Below are positions 53,010-62,907 of a stretch of DNA of 64,000 nucleotides, piece after piece. This stretch comes from Desulfitobacterium metallireducens DSM 15288 (GTDB lineage: Bacteria; Bacillota; Desulfitobacteriia; Desulfitobacteriales; Desulfitobacteriaceae), in assembly GCF_000231405.2 (NCBI RefSeq), contig NZ_CP007032.1, positions 2,046,001 through 2,110,000 on the forward strand. The letters run 5' to 3'. Made by a program: the position numbers and the translations under genes. A model generated the notes under the pieces. It did no database searches and was not told where the DNA came from. It saw only the letters and a program-made list of their open reading frames with translations. The stretch's first letter is position 1; every line of letters starts with the position of its first letter.

Positions 53010-53762
53010 TCATTGGTTCTTTGGATTATGATCTTCCATCTCTATCATAAGCTTTTGAATCGCTTTCTTTTCTATTCTTGAAACATAAGAACGGGATATT
53101 CCTAAGGCTTTAGCGATTTCGCGTTGAGTTCGTCGCGGATTATTCATGAGTCCGTAGCGAAGCTCAAGCACTAACCGTTCCCGCCGTGTCAATTTTTTTA
53201 CTTTTTCGAGCAACGCTCGCTGTTCAAATTCGTTTTCTACTTTATCTGAAATGGCTTCCCCTTGCGAGGCCAAGACATCCATTAACGAAATCTCATTGCC
53301 TTCCTTATCTACTCCGATAGGATCATAGATGGAAACTTCACCGCGTGACTTCTTTAAGCTGCGCAAATGCATCAAAATTTCATTTTCTATACACCTTGCG
53401 GCATAGGTCGCCAATTTCGTGCCTTTCCCAGGATCGAAGGTATCTATCCCTTTAATTAAGCCTATCGTCCCTATTGAGATCAAATCATCACTATCTTCCC
53501 CTGTTCCATCAAATTTCTTAACAAGATGGGCTACTAAGCGAAGATTGTGCTCAACGAGTTCATTCCGAGCATGCTCGACCTGCCTTAAATCCTTAACTCC
53601 ACACTCTGAATTTTTACTCGCTCGCAAGATTTGCAAATACCGAGATTCGTCCGCTTCACTCAAAGGCTGGGGAAATGCATTATTATTGATATACGATACT
53701 AGAAGGGTTACCCCTTTAAGCACAGATAAAGCAATACTGACCGCTAAGATTTCCGTCAACAT
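53010..53762 (-). CDS. sigK: sporulation sigma factor SigK
   Basis: 250 residues. A hydrophobic N-terminal pro-sequence ([31 protein letters not shown]), region 2 ([13 protein letters not shown]-like [56 protein letters not shown]) and region 4 HTH ([38 protein letters not shown]). Late mother-cell sigma factor. The gene is intact, not split by a skin element. The sequence upstream (AATTT, 12 nt, CATAGAAAT) weakly resembles a sigma-E promoter. Confidence 0.93.
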   Translation of the reverse strand: MLTEILAVSIALSVLKGVTLLVSYINNNAFPQPLSEADESRYLQILRASKNSECGVKDLRQVEHARNELVEHNLRLVAHLVKKFDGTGEDSDDLISIGTIGLIKGIDTFDPGKGTKLATYAARCIENEILMHLRSLKKSRGEVSIYDPIGVDKEGNEISLMDVLASQGEAISDKVENEFEQRALLEKVKKLTRRERLVLELRYGLMNNPRRTQREIAKALGISRSYVSRIEKKAIQKLMIEMEDHNPKNQ

Positions 53763-53845
53763 GTCATCCCACCCCTTTCGCGCCTTGTTTTAATTTCTAT
53801 GCACGAAAAGGGGAAATTCTGCTTATCCCAATTATTGAATATATA

Positions 53846-54532
53846 TTATTCTTTGTTTGGGTTTGGAGTTACCGTAGTGGGAGGGATAATCGTAAGAATG
53901 GATTTTTGTGTGGCCTTCGCATCTGCAGCTGGGCTAAACAATTTGGGGATTGAATCAATTCCAAATGCAACACTCATAAAGTGGGGTTTTAGCTTTAGTT
54001 CTTTCGCCCCAAGCCGGGCAAAAGCTTGGAGTTTAAGATCTGCTTTCAAGCCTGTATCTTGAGCCTTGAAACTCACGCTGCGTAAGACCAATGCATCCGA
54101 ACTATTTTGCAATTCGTTAATCATGTCCATTATATCTTTAGAACTCCCTAAAGCCGAAAAAGATAATCCAATAACCGAATACAACTCTTTCGTCTCAAGT
54201 TTATCAAAAGATAAACTTTCACTCACCAAATTATGACGTTTTAACGTTGTATAGATATTATACACTAGTACTGGCTTATCTAACGTGCTGGGCAACGTCT
54301 TAGCTATTCTAGCCAGTTCTACTTCCTGAGTTTGTATTTCTTTATTCAACATATATGGATTAGCTGAATACGTCGATAATTGAGTATATTCTTCTTGTTT
54401 TGAAGTGATTTCACTTTGTTTATTTTTTATACTAGCAAGCTGGGGTTGCAACAGGTAGGTAACATAAGCAAAACTTAGGCCGAACACAATCAATCCAATC
54501 AAAAAAGCGATTTGCAACTTTTCTTTTCTCAA
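53846..54532 (-). CDS. pilO: PilO-like protein (locus 2)
   Basis: 228 residues: membrane helix (LQIAFLIGLIVFGLSFAYVTYLLQP), coiled coil, PilO domain (VLVYNIYTTLKRHNLVSESLSF, LSFSALGSSKDIMDMINELQNSSDALVLRSVSFKAQ). Pro/Thr-rich end. TTG start after GGGTGAT. Last gene of pilus locus 2. Confidence 0.8.
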   Translation of the reverse strand: MRKEKLQIAFLIGLIVFGLSFAYVTYLLQPQLASIKNKQSEITSKQEEYTQLSTYSANPYMLNKEIQTQEVELARIAKTLPSTLDKPVLVYNIYTTLKRHNLVSESLSFDKLETKELYSVIGLSFSALGSSKDIMDMINELQNSSDALVLRSVSFKAQDTGLKADLKLQAFARLGAKELKLKPHFMSVAFGIDSIPKLFSPAADAKATQKSILTIIPPTTVTPNPNKE

Positions 54533-54549
54533 GTATTATCACCCACTTA

Positions 54550-55101
54550 TCATTTCGCCTCTGCGAATTTTAGGGTCAGACTTAGGGTCTGCGGCTTATC
54601 TTGAAGTGAAACAGTGTTTATATCGATCGATTGAAACAATCCGGAATCTCGTAGGCTTACCCATAAACGCAATACATCAATGGGGGTGACGATATTTATA
54701 CTGACCTGAAAGCTTTTATCCTCCTGAATGTTAAGTGAACTAATCGTTGTATCACTCGGTAAAAGTGGCATCAACTTTAGAAACACATCATCAGGATTCA
54801 GTTTGCTTTGGTTATAAATTAAGAGAACTTGATTCCCCTCATCAACCTGCTTTTTTAATTGATTTAACTGGTTAACGTTCTGCTTTTCTACACTAAAGCC
54901 TGAAATCCGAGTGTCTAATTGAAGGATATCTCGATCGAGTTTATAAGCATAGAGCCACGGCGAACTGGCAAGGAAAGCAATGAGAAGGACTCCCCCCACA
55001 TAAAGTATAAATAATTTCGAGGTGGCGTAAATTGAACGACCGGAAGCCTTGAACCTTTCAGCTTCCCATCTAGCCAGGAAATCCAATTGATTTTTTACCA
55101 C
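54550..55101 (-). CDS. pilN: PilN-like protein (locus 2)
   Basis: 183 residues: one membrane helix (LFILYVGGVLLIAFLASSPWLYAY), coiled coil and a ferredoxin-like C-domain (KLMPLLPSDTTISSLNIQEDKSFQVSINIVTPIDVLRLWVSLRDSGLFQSIDI). GTG start with GGAGG. Between pilM and pilO. Confidence 0.82.
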   Translation of the reverse strand: MVKNQLDFLARWEAERFKASGRSIYATSKLFILYVGGVLLIAFLASSPWLYAYKLDRDILQLDTRISGFSVEKQNVNQLNQLKKQVDEGNQVLLIYNQSKLNPDDVFLKLMPLLPSDTTISSLNIQEDKSFQVSINIVTPIDVLRLWVSLRDSGLFQSIDINTVSLQDKPQTLSLTLKFAEAK

Positions 55102-55104
55102 GTC

Positions 55105-56070
55105 TTAATCCTCCCGCAAAGCCAATCCTATTAAGCCCCCTAGCAGGCTAGAATTCAGATTAAGCTGAGAAACTTTTTTTGAAAACTTCAGCTTCAACCC
55201 TTTCGGATAAGCAATTTGAGTTGGAAGTTCTAGGTTCGTACGAAATACTTTATCAATATCCCTAAGTTTAGCGTACTCTCCAGTAATATAAATCATATCT
55301 ACATTTTTCCCAAAATGTCTGCTAGTAAAAAAGGTTAAAAATTCTTCTAGGTTTCGCATGACTGGAAAAAAAGTGTTTTCAAGCCCCTCTAGATAAGTAG
55401 AATCATACGAAAGCTCTGAGTCCTTGGAATCTTCAATTAATCGAACCAGTTCTTTTGAATCGAAGTAGACTTCAGAAAAGAGGAAAAACACACCCTGTTC
55501 CAGAATAACGATCTCCGCACGCTGGCCTGATAAATTCAGGATAACATAATCTGATGAATCTGATCGAGCATATAACCTGGATAAACACTCGAATTGGACA
55601 TCGACTACTTTCGGTCTTAGTTTAGCTTCCTGCAACACTGACATTTGTGCATTCCAAAAATCTCTTGGAACAGCTGTTAAAAGGACTTTGTAGCATTTTT
55701 GTCCTTCTTCTTCAACCTCGTTCAACACGCGATAATCGATGATATAATCAGCAACATTCAATGTAAAGTACTGCTCTACCTGTTCAGTAAAAAGTACCTC
55801 AAGAAGTCTTTTCTTCATCACCGGAACAGTGATGATTCGGGTAATCACCCCAGGGCAGGAAAAAGATAGCCCAAAATCCCTTGTGGAAATCCAATTTTTC
55901 TTAAAAAATTGTTTTAACTCTTGAGCAGATTCCGAAACAACACTATCCGCTGCTTTTTTCAAGTCAAAAGAATACGCTTTTTCTATTTTTACTTTTAAGC
56001 CATTAGTACGGATTTTAGCAATCAGCCAATGCTGATCTGTCACCGTTGCCACCCATCTCGTTCTTGTCAC
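55105..56070 (-). CDS. pilM: PilM-like actin-fold protein (locus 2)
   Basis: 321 residues. FGLSFSCPGVITRIITVPVMKKRLLEVLFTEQVEQYFTLNVADYIIDYRVL, LTAVPRDFWNAQMSVLQEAKLRPKVVDVQFECLSRL, YVILNLSGQRAEIVIL and MIYITGEYAKLRDID follow the PilM pattern. Cytoplasmic partner of PilN. GTG start after GGGAGAACTGTA. Confidence 0.85.
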   Translation of the reverse strand: MTRTRWVATVTDQHWLIAKIRTNGLKVKIEKAYSFDLKKAADSVVSESAQELKQFFKKNWISTRDFGLSFSCPGVITRIITVPVMKKRLLEVLFTEQVEQYFTLNVADYIIDYRVLNEVEEEGQKCYKVLLTAVPRDFWNAQMSVLQEAKLRPKVVDVQFECLSRLYARSDSSDYVILNLSGQRAEIVILEQGVFFLFSEVYFDSKELVRLIEDSKDSELSYDSTYLEGLENTFFPVMRNLEEFLTFFTSRHFGKNVDMIYITGEYAKLRDIDKVFRTNLELPTQIAYPKGLKLKFSKKVSQLNLNSSLLGGLIGLALRED

Positions 56071-56098
56071 TACAGTTCTCCCTTTATTGAATCTTTCG

Positions 56099-57814
56099 TT
56101 ATTCAGGGGTTTCTACTTCCCAAAGAGAACCTTCCTTAGTCGGAGGATTATTTACAATCTGCCCCCAAGTTAAAGTTCCCGGTACAGTCAAGAAATACGT
56201 TGGATAACCCGCTGGGGCTAAAATCTTTACAGCATCGGTTGAATCCCAATTTATAGGATATATTGAAGCCTTGCCATTTATAAAAACGGTTTGAACATTT
56301 GATCCTAAATTATCCTTTAATACCACATCATCCAGCAGCCATTGAGTTACTTTGCTTGTTGAATCCTCTGTATTTAAAACCCAATAGCCATTGTGATATT
56401 TTTCGACATAAATATTCACATTTCCTGTAGTACTGTAAAAATAATTATCCTCTGCTCTGATCATTCCACGATACAAGTTATTGGGATCAATCACCTTACC
56501 ACTCTCATCTAAAACAACAGCTCTTGCCGTCGCAGCAAGTTTAATCTCTTTATCATTATACGTAAAATAAGGGTCGAGTTTTAGTTGAAAGTTGTTAAAT
56601 TCATTTTGAGTTATCAATGTATTTTTTAAGGTAACTTTAAGGGTTGCCCGCATTGATGGGCTGTCTGAGCCCGTATTTAAGAAAACTTCGATATCATATA
56701 GGTTAGGATCTAATTCTCCACTGTTAGACGTAAAGGTAATGCCCCAATGGTCAGGGTTGTAAAATCCTGTAGTCAAAGAGGTATCCCAATCATAATCCGC
56801 TAACTCATCATTCCTATCTCGCATTTGCAAAGCAACATTAATAATCATCGGTTCACCGATATATCCCCAGGTTGAGTTGACCGGTCCCGTATCTGATCTA
56901 ATATTTAGCCTGGGAAGGGCCACTCCCCCTGAATCTAAAGGAACCACAGCGAGATGATCCGGCTCCCCTCCGAGGACTGTGAGATTTGTGTTATTCGTCG
57001 CTAAGACAGCCGTATTAGATTGATAATTTGCTGTAATCCCGATCGTACCCTGTGCTATCCCCTTAAAAGTACCCACAGGTTCTATACCTTTTGCTATCGC
57101 CGAATTACCACTGTACCACGTCCAGTCAGTAGGTTGTGTAGTTATTTCACACTCAGGCTCCGTATCAATATTGAATAATTTAGCTGTAAATTGAATAGAT
57201 TCATCAATTTTTACCGTTGGATCTTTCGGAGAGATATCCACCCTTAGACGGGGAGTTGGTTTTATCTCTGGATTCGTTGGATCATATGCAATCGGAGCAT
57301 TCAATACAGTCATACTCGTCTGACCCGTTATGAACTTTGAATTGTTTGACTCTATTTTTAAATACCAGGTTGATGATGAAGGAATTATTACTCGAATTGG
57401 AAGACTAACCCCATAGTTGATCGAATCCGGTTTGAACGTTACAGAATCAACAGAATTACCAATAAGTTCATTACCCTTAAGATCATATTGTTTTTTAGTC
57501 ACATCATCTATAAGCGTAAAGCTAAACGTCGTGGTTCCATCGACTGTGGCGATATTGGAGTCTAGATATTCCTGCTTTTTAGAATTTGGAGATGTCACAA
57601 ATAAATTGATATAGAAAGCAATATTCGCATAATGTTGTGACGAGATAATAATCTCATCATTTCTATCTGAAATGAAAGTACCCGTATCCTGAATACGTAC
57701 TCCCCTCTCACCTTTATCCACACCATCATTGCCAACAGCAAGGGAAATACCCGTAACTCCCAAAAGTAAAGTAACAATAATTATGAAAATTATATATTTA
57801 TGATTTCTCAACAT
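56099..57814 (-). CDS. large secreted Ig-like protein within pilus locus 2
   Basis: 571 residues. N-terminal signal peptide (YIIFIIIVTLLLGVTGISLAVG), then beta-rich sequence. Residues about 195-280 resemble a bacterial Ig-like (Big_2) repeat: PTVKIDESIQFTAKLFN...TWYSGNSAIAKG...GTFKGIAQGTIGITANY. No pilin motif. The ATG overlaps the upstream pilX-like gene, and ATG is preceded by GGGGAGG, so it is a genuine operon member. Likely an adhesin, pilus-tip or envelope protein; family not recognised beyond the Ig-like segment. Confidence 0.8.
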   Translation of the reverse strand: MLRNHKYIIFIIIVTLLLGVTGISLAVGNDGVDKGERGVRIQDTGTFISDRNDEIIISSQHYANIAFYINLFVTSPNSKKQEYLDSNIATVDGTTTFSFTLIDDVTKKQYDLKGNELIGNSVDSVTFKPDSINYGVSLPIRVIIPSSSTWYLKIESNNSKFITGQTSMTVLNAPIAYDPTNPEIKPTPRLRVDISPKDPTVKIDESIQFTAKLFNIDTEPECEITTQPTDWTWYSGNSAIAKGIEPVGTFKGIAQGTIGITANYQSNTAVLATNNTNLTVLGGEPDHLAVVPLDSGGVALPRLNIRSDTGPVNSTWGYIGEPMIINVALQMRDRNDELADYDWDTSLTTGFYNPDHWGITFTSNSGELDPNLYDIEVFLNTGSDSPSMRATLKVTLKNTLITQNEFNNFQLKLDPYFTYNDKEIKLAATARAVVLDESGKVIDPNNLYRGMIRAEDNYFYSTTGNVNIYVEKYHNGYWVLNTEDSTSKVTQWLLDDVVLKDNLGSNVQTVFINGKASIYPINWDSTDAVKILAPAGYPTYFLTVPGTLTWGQIVNNPPTKEGSLWEVETPE

Positions 57815-58340
57815 TCATACCTCCCCTCTCAAAAATTTCAGAAAGGATTTTGCTTAGTTCTTCTCTATACGGCAGGGTAAACGTATATTGTTTTTGAATA
57901 GTCCGTTTAATCCCAGAACGGTCGGGATAATATCCCGTGCTTTTAACCGTAATAATATAGGTTGCCGAAACGATAGACTCAATTGGCGGATCATCGGATC
58001 GGGCAACCTCCAGCTCAGCTTTATCAACCGTCACCGTAACATCAAAATCTCCTACTAACCCTAAGGGGTTGGTTTGACTAGCATTTGTGGTGTAATGAAC
58101 GGTATCAAAGGGTGAATATGTAGGCAGCTTTTCAGCATGCTTTGAGTTCACATCCGTCTTAACCATGGCAATTCCATAATTTGCACCTGCTTCGGCTAGA
58201 TAATAAGCACGAAGTCCTTGCTCCTCAGACGTTTCCAGCCGGTGATTATAATTGACAATGCTAAACATAATTCCCGAGATCATTAAAAACACCATAATTG
58301 CTATTACTGAAGTGAGTAAAGCCGATCCCCTGTCTCGCAT
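57798..58340 (-). CDS. PilX-like minor pilin without Glu5 (locus 2)
   Basis: 180 residues. MRDRG then SALLTSVIAIMVFLMISGIMFSIV; position 5 is Thr, not Glu. LRAYYLAEAGANYGIAMVKTDV after the helix is the PilX/GspK hallmark. AGGAGTAAGAAA-ATG. Confidence 0.82.
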   Translation of the reverse strand: MRDRGSALLTSVIAIMVFLMISGIMFSIVNYNHRLETSEEQGLRAYYLAEAGANYGIAMVKTDVNSKHAEKLPTYSPFDTVHYTTNASQTNPLGLVGDFDVTVTVDKAELEVARSDDPPIESIVSATYIITVKSTGYYPDRSGIKRTIQKQYTFTLPYREELSKILSEIFERGGMNVEKS

Positions 58341-58359
58341 TTTCTTACTCCTCTACTCT

Positions 58360-58920
58360 TTAATATAAACGCGACCAGGATATAAGTTGAAACTCATCTT
58401 TTGTTTGTGGGTCTATCGTAACAATGGTTATTTTGATGAGATGAGAGTTAATTACTCCTCCATCAGTTACCCCTTCTAGCGTTATCGTTTTTATCTTATC
58501 TGCAATTAAGTATTCGTTATGATTAGAAGTAGATTCAATCCACTCGCCAAGCTTTAAACTGCTATCGTTAACATCGAAATAGATTTCCCGTGGTAATTCT
58601 TGATCAGGACCACTCAGGTTAGGATTAATATCAATAACACAATGTTCAACATCCTTATTTGGCGGATCATAATACACCTTAAAAACTTTATTATCGCTAA
58701 TGACGTCAAAATAAGTAGCCTTATGCAATCTGATCTCATCTAGAATATTCATCATTGCCACTCTAGCATTTTTTTCAAGTTCATTCTGCCGAGTGACAGA
58801 GTTGAGCAAATGAATTTGGCTCGTCATCAACTGAGATATATACAGCATTAAAACGCCAAAAATTGAAATGGCAATAGCCATCTCCAAGAGCGTGAACCCT
58901 TGCTCGGATTTTTTTCTCAT
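58360..58920 (-). CDS. PilW-like prepilin (locus 2)
   Basis: 186 residues. RKKSEQG then FTLLEMAIAISIFGVLMLYISQL with Glu5; RNELEKNARVAMMNILDEIRL is the PilW helix pattern. ATG overlaps the upstream stop (ATGA). Confidence 0.87.
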   Translation of the reverse strand: MRKKSEQGFTLLEMAIAISIFGVLMLYISQLMTSQIHLLNSVTRQNELEKNARVAMMNILDEIRLHKATYFDVISDNKVFKVYYDPPNKDVEHCVIDINPNLSGPDQELPREIYFDVNDSSLKLGEWIESTSNHNEYLIADKIKTITLEGVTDGGVINSHLIKITIVTIDPQTKDEFQLISWSRLY

Positions 58921-59261
58921 GGTATAGCCCTCACCCTCAAGGTTTTGAGCACGACATTATCGATCTCGGGCTTAGAACTGTTAACGGTAATGGTCACGGT
59001 CTCAAGATAATCGTTTGGCGTAAGATCACTAACTGCAGATTCAACGTTAATTCCCTCTACAGGGGTACTGATTACACTTCCCTGCTCTAGATAATATTCC
59101 ATCTGGCCTGCTGCTATAAAAAACATCTGTTGGCGAATCTCGTGCTGGGTCTTATATTTAAAGACATACTTATAACCACTAAAAATAAACCCAGTCCCTA
59201 TCATGAGAATGGTTAGAGCAAGTACTACCTCCAATAAAGTCATACCCTTGTCTTTGCCCAT
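58917..59261 (-). CDS. PilV-like prepilin (locus 2)
   Basis: About 114 residues from the ATG at 59261: GKDKG, then MTLLEVVLALTILMIGTGFIFSGY with Met at +1 and Glu5. A GTG 27 nt earlier is the alternative. It overlaps the following pilin by 4 bp. Confidence 0.82.
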   Translation of the reverse strand: MGKDKGMTLLEVVLALTILMIGTGFIFSGYKYVFKYKTQHEIRQQMFFIAAGQMEYYLEQGSVISTPVEGINVESAVSDLTPNDYLETVTITVNSSKPEIDNVVLKTLRVRAIP

Positions 59262-59280
59262 ACACGAACTCACCTGCCTA

Positions 59281-59799
59281 TTACCCACTGATCGTTACTT
59301 TTCCTGTTACAGATTCAACAAGAATCTCAATCTTGGCTCTCGATGCATTTGTCAATACCACTTTAGCCTCACCAGACCTAACAAAACCCCTTAGATCATA
59401 TTTAATTCCTTCATCCGTATCCGTAGAATCAGGAATAGGTATTGTCGTTACTAACCCAACACTTTTATAAGGTAATAAATCTGGATCGGTCGTATTGACA
59501 GAAACAAACCTCACGCCTGTATCAAACTGGGCTGCTTCGCCAAGAGAATTCCCATTCTTATCAATCACTTCCACCGAATTCGCGGTGAGCTTAACATAGA
59601 CATCCTCACGTCTGTCCATAGCCAACTGCTGCGCGTGTCCTAAGCGTTCGGTAACGGCCTCCGCGGAAGATTGAAGCCTATACTGATCTTTGACTGCGCC
59701 ATACTTTGGAGCTGTGACCAAAGCTAGGATTCCTACTAATGCAATCACAATCATCAGCTCTATTAAGGTAAATCCCTTATCCCTCTGACGAAGACTCAT
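59281..59799 (-). CDS. GspH-like prepilin (locus 2)
   Basis: 172 residues. RQRDKG then FTLIELMIVIALVGILALVTAPKYG with Glu5; SSAEAVTERLGHAQQLAMDRREDVYVKL is the GspH-type continuation. AAGGTGGAAGA-ATG. Confidence 0.88.
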   Translation of the reverse strand: MSLRQRDKGFTLIELMIVIALVGILALVTAPKYGAVKDQYRLQSSAEAVTERLGHAQQLAMDRREDVYVKLTANSVEVIDKNGNSLGEAAQFDTGVRFVSVNTTDPDLLPYKSVGLVTTIPIPDSTDTDEGIKYDLRGFVRSGEAKVVLTNASRAKIEILVESVTGKVTISG

Positions 59800-59822
59800 T
59801 CTTCCACCTTCGAATCGTCTGC

Positions 59823-61028
59823 TTATTTCAAATTCGTTGACATACTAAATATCGGGAGAGCAATGGCAATAATTAACCCTCCAGCGACGATGCCAATGAT
59901 AAGCGTAAAAATAGGCTCCACTAAGGCAACCATCTTGGATATCCCAAGTTCCACTTTCTTGTCATAACTATTAGCCACTTCTGACATCAATTCCTCAAGT
60001 CTTCCCGTTTCTTCCCCAATGGAAATCATCTGAATAATCATTGGGTCGAAAAATTTTTCCTGTCCGAAAGCTTGAGCTAGGGTTTCCCCATTGATAATTC
60101 GTTCTCTGGCACTAACAATTGCATGACTGGGCACTTGATTACCAACAATTCTCTCCATCGAATTTAAAATAGGGACAATAGGGATAGCAGAATGAAGAAA
60201 AAGAGCTAGTGTTCGTGAAAATCGGGCAAGAATAACATTTTTAAGATTATTCCCGAATACAGGGATGCGAAATAGCACAGCATCTAAATAATATCGCACC
60301 GTAGGTATTTTAGATCCTTTGGTCATAAGTAGAATAAAAGCAATCACTCCAACCCATAAATATAGTCCATTTTGATTAATGAAGTTGGATATATCTATAA
60401 TGGCTTGGGTAATTGCCGGTAAGCTTTGCCCAGTCCCTGCCATCATACCCGTAAGTTCAGGCAGCATAAATTTCATAAAGAAAATCACTAAGCCAATTAA
60501 AACGAAAGTGAGGATCACAGGGTAGACCGCTGCGCTGGAGATCTTTTTCCGGATAAAGTTTTCCCGTTCATAGTATTCCGCCATGCTCACGAGCACCGTA
60601 TCAAGATTTCCGCTTTCCTCACCCACAGCGACGAGATTAATTAACAGTTCCGGTAAAGCACCTTCAGTCTCGCGCATCGCTGTCGAGAGAGAATCCCCAC
60701 GGCTAACTCCACGATTGAGAATTCCAAGTACGTTTTTCAATTTTTTATCTTCCATTTGGGACTGAAGAATTTCGATACCCCTGACAAGATTAGCGCCAGA
60801 TCGAATCATCATCGCCAATTGGCTACAAAATGCAGAAATGGATTCGTAATTGACCTTTCTTTGAAAACTTCGACCTAAAGCATTAGCCAGCGCACCTTTT
60901 TCCTTAAGGGTAATCAATTGCCATGCGTTTCCGGAAATTATTCGGAGAGCGGCCTCTCGATCTGCTGCTTCCAAAGTTCCTTCTTGCAAGGCCATTTTTT
61001 CATTAATTACGACATAGCTATACTGCAT
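59823..61028 (-). CDS. pilC: type IV pilus inner-membrane platform protein PilC (locus 2)
   Basis: 401 residues, two GspF domains (FCSQLAMMIRSGANLVRGIEIL; FSRTLALFLHSAIPIVPILNSM), VAVGEESGNLDTVLVSMAEYYE and MISIGEETGRLEELMSEVANSYD, three membrane helices. Clearly diverged from the locus 1 copy. Confidence 0.93.
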   Translation of the reverse strand: MQYSYVVINEKMALQEGTLEAADREAALRIISGNAWQLITLKEKGALANALGRSFQRKVNYESISAFCSQLAMMIRSGANLVRGIEILQSQMEDKKLKNVLGILNRGVSRGDSLSTAMRETEGALPELLINLVAVGEESGNLDTVLVSMAEYYERENFIRKKISSAAVYPVILTFVLIGLVIFFMKFMLPELTGMMAGTGQSLPAITQAIIDISNFINQNGLYLWVGVIAFILLMTKGSKIPTVRYYLDAVLFRIPVFGNNLKNVILARFSRTLALFLHSAIPIVPILNSMERIVGNQVPSHAIVSARERIINGETLAQAFGQEKFFDPMIIQMISIGEETGRLEELMSEVANSYDKKVELGISKMVALVEPIFTLIIGIVAGGLIIAIALPIFSMSTNLK

Positions 61029-61083
61029 TCAGTCTCACCTCTTGGTCCCTATTATATCATAGAACCCAAACTTCATAATTTCT

Positions 61084-62805
61084 TCACTCGTCGACAAACG
61101 CTACCCTCAAGAGTTCATCAACCGTGCTAATTCCTGCTAACACTTTCGTCGCTGCAGCTTTTTGTAGCGTATTCATGCTTTGCGAAACAGCATACTCCCG
61201 TAGCTCATCCGCCGTTGCCCGGTTGTCAATCAACTGTCGATGTCCTGCTTGGAGTGACATGAATTCAAAGATAGCAATCCGCCCTTTATAACCGCTACCA
61301 TGACAGGCATTACATCCCATCCCTTTTTTGAGCGTTAAATTCTCATATTCTGGGATTCCCAATAATCTCTTTTCATTATTGTTTGCTTGATATTCTTTGA
61401 CACAATTGGGACATATCTTACGAATCAGCCGTTGAGATACAACCCCAATCAAAGAGGCTGAAATGAGAAACGGTTCAATATCCATATCGACCAAGCGCGT
61501 AATGGCACTGGCTGCATCATTGGTATGAATGGTCGATAACACCAAGTGTCCAGTTAAGGCCGCGCGAATTGCTATTTCAGCTGTTTCATTATCTCGCATT
61601 TCCCCGACCATAATAATATCAGGGTCTTGGCGCAAAATTGATCTTAACCCATTTGCGAAGGTCAAGCCAGCCTTAGTATTAACCTGTGTCTGATTGACTC
61701 CTTGAAAATTATACTCGACCGGATCTTCCAGCGTAATAATATTTTTTTCCTCTGTATTCAATTGGTTCAACATCGTGTAAAGGGTCGTCGTTTTTCCGCT
61801 TCCTGTAGGTCCTGTAACAAGAATGATCCCATACGCTTTAGAAATCAGGTCATCAAACAATTCAAGGTCATGCCCCTCGATCCCCAGAGCTTCTTTATCT
61901 AGCACAACTGCGGACTTGTCCAAGATACGCATCACTACTTTTTCCCCATACATCGTGGGCATGATCGAAACACGCAAGTCAATAAACCGGTTACCCACCA
62001 TGTAAGCTATCCGTCCATCCTGGGGTAATCGCTTCTCCGCGATATTTAAATTCGCCATAATCTTGATCCGACTTACGACAGGTGCTGCCATATTATTCGG
62101 GACACGCATGATTTCGCGCAAAACGCCATCGATTCGAAAGCGTACCCGCATTTCCTCTTCCATAGGCTCTATATGAATATCACTGGTCACATTACTTACT
62201 GCATTTTCAATAATCGTATTCAGAAAGCGAATGATCGGAGTCGCTTCATCTTCTTCCTCAGCTCGAACGAACGAGTTAACCGTCGCCACGTCCCCTTGGG
62301 AAGCCGCCGCGACCTGAGACATCCCCGTTTGCCTAACGAAATCGCGAGCCGCCTTAGCTGCTTCGCTTTTTCCGTAGTACCGGTCAATTGCTCGAGAGAT
62401 ATCCACAGCTTTGGCAAGAACCGGACGAACGATCATCCCCGCAGCTAAGCGTAAATCATCGAGTGCATAATAATCGGTCGGATCATTCATCGCCACCATT
62501 AAAGCACCATTGGCTAGGTCAACTGGTACCACATTATATTTCCGGATGACCGATTCAGGGAGTAAATTGAGTATTTTCTCTTGAACCACAATCCGGCTCA
62601 AATCAATGGTCGTTAAACCCAGCTGTCTCTGCATTGTGTGGAGAATATTCTCTTCTGTAACTAGTCCTTGGTTAATCAAGACTTCACCAAGCCTCAATCC
62701 CAGGGACTTCTGCGCAGTTAAAGCTTCTTCTAACTGTTGGGGCGTGATCAACCCTCCAGCAATCAGGATTTCTCCGAGTCGCTTGCGTTCTGTTTTCAGA
62801 GCCAT
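61084..62805 (-). CDS. pilB: type IV pilus assembly ATPase PilB (locus 2)
   Basis: 573 residues: MshEN N-domain (LGEILIAGGLITPQQLEEALTAQKSLGLRLGEVLINQGLV), NVTSDIHIEPMEEE, Walker A VTGPTGSGKTTTLYTML, LEDPVEYNF, RQDPDIIMVGEMRDNETAEIA, TGHLVLSTIHTNDA and zinc-site cysteines CPNC...CNACHGSGYKGR. Good ribosome site. Confidence 0.95.
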   Translation of the reverse strand: MALKTERKRLGEILIAGGLITPQQLEEALTAQKSLGLRLGEVLINQGLVTEENILHTMQRQLGLTTIDLSRIVVQEKILNLLPESVIRKYNVVPVDLANGALMVAMNDPTDYYALDDLRLAAGMIVRPVLAKAVDISRAIDRYYGKSEAAKAARDFVRQTGMSQVAAASQGDVATVNSFVRAEEEDEATPIIRFLNTIIENAVSNVTSDIHIEPMEEEMRVRFRIDGVLREIMRVPNNMAAPVVSRIKIMANLNIAEKRLPQDGRIAYMVGNRFIDLRVSIMPTMYGEKVVMRILDKSAVVLDKEALGIEGHDLELFDDLISKAYGIILVTGPTGSGKTTTLYTMLNQLNTEEKNIITLEDPVEYNFQGVNQTQVNTKAGLTFANGLRSILRQDPDIIMVGEMRDNETAEIAIRAALTGHLVLSTIHTNDAASAITRLVDMDIEPFLISASLIGVVSQRLIRKICPNCVKEYQANNNEKRLLGIPEYENLTLKKGMGCNACHGSGYKGRIAIFEFMSLQAGHRQLIDNRATADELREYAVSQSMNTLQKAAATKVLAGISTVDELLRVAFVDE

Positions 62806-62855
62806 GTGTGGGTGCTCCTTTCGGAAAATGTTGTGTCATGTGATGAAGATAGATG

Positions 62856-62888
62856 AAAAAAGAGTGTTTTGGTAAACACCCTTTTTTG
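62856..62888 (-). terminator. terminator between pilA and pilB
   Basis: GGGTGTTT-ACC-AAAACACTC-TTTTTT on the minus strand, 20 nt after the pilA stop and 51 nt before pilB. Partial termination here would give far more pilin than machinery. Confidence 0.85.
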
Positions 62889-62907
62889 ATATAATAATTT
62901 TTATTTT

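Noticed and set aside
53010-53762. sigK interrupted by a skin-like element
   Set aside because: The frame is continuous from pro-sequence to region 4, so no interruption exists here.
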